From an uncultured Ruminococcus sp. (GTDB lineage: Bacteria > Bacillota > Clostridia > Oscillospirales > Ruminococcaceae), in the NCBI GenBank assembly GCA_946188175.1, contig CAMHUJ010000136.1:1-5601 (forward strand): 5,601 bases of DNA. The letters are read 5' to 3'. The position numbers and the translations under genes were made by a program. Within the stretch, counting starts at the first letter, position 1. The number at the start of each line of letters is the position of its first letter. The notes below the pieces were generated by a model, which was not told the DNA's origin, did no database searches, and saw only the letters and a program-made list of their open reading frames with translations. Below are positions 5,581 to 5,601 of the stretch, in pieces.

Positions 5581-5601
5581 TTTGCAGGCTTCCGGCTTCT
5601 C

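Noticed and set aside
1..5601. Search for mobile elements, CRISPR arrays, tRNA or rRNA genes, and phage or toxin-antitoxin modules
   Set aside because: No terminal inverted repeats, regularly spaced repeats, tRNA-like folds, transposase or recombinase motifs were seen; the window is filled by the listed genes with intergenic gaps below 200 bases.

Overview
The window looks like chromosomal DNA from a Gram-positive anaerobe of the Clostridia, possibly an Oscillospiraceae/Ruminococcus-like lineage. This is inferred from the style of the protein families (a Clostridia-type NTP_transf_5 protein and a Firmicutes-type Wzx flippase), strong GGAGG ribosome binding sites, sigma-A promoters with an extended -10, and roughly balanced base composition. 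No rRNA, tRNA, IS element, integrase or CRISPR array is visible. The genus cannot be fixed from the sequence alone.

Layout: (a) Bases 1-61 may hold the last 19 codons of an unrecognised plus-strand gene. (b) A near-consensus promoter (58-86) drives a plus-strand gene (189-1298) for a putative nucleotidyltransferase of the NTP_transf_5 family. (c) A strong hairpin with T tracts on both sides (about 1306-1350) can end transcription in both directions. (d) A minus-strand operon runs from an extended -10 promoter (5067-5095) through two GT-A fold family 2 glycosyltransferases (4988-4017 and 4020-2998, overlapping as ATGA) to a MOP/Wzx-type polysaccharide flippase (start about 2967, stop 1438). 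It ends at the shared terminator. (e) Upstream on the same strand is a small four-helix membrane protein of unknown function (5564-5148), separated from the operon by a weak possible terminator and the operon's promoter.

How the genes fit together: the two glycosyltransferases would add sugars to a lipid-linked precursor on the inner face of the membrane, and the flippase would move the finished glycan outward. This is cell-surface glycan assembly. No initiating sugar-phosphate transferase, no Wzy polymerase and no ligase are present, so the three-gene operon must rely on enzymes encoded elsewhere or build a short, unpolymerised glycan. NTP_transf_5 proteins have no established substrate and are often seen near polysaccharide loci, so the convergent gene may be related functionally; that is inference. 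I do not see strong evidence of an entirely new system. The points most worth a second look are the compact promoter-to-terminator flippase cassette, the uncharacterised nucleotidyltransferase facing it, and an HExxH-like motif in the small membrane protein.
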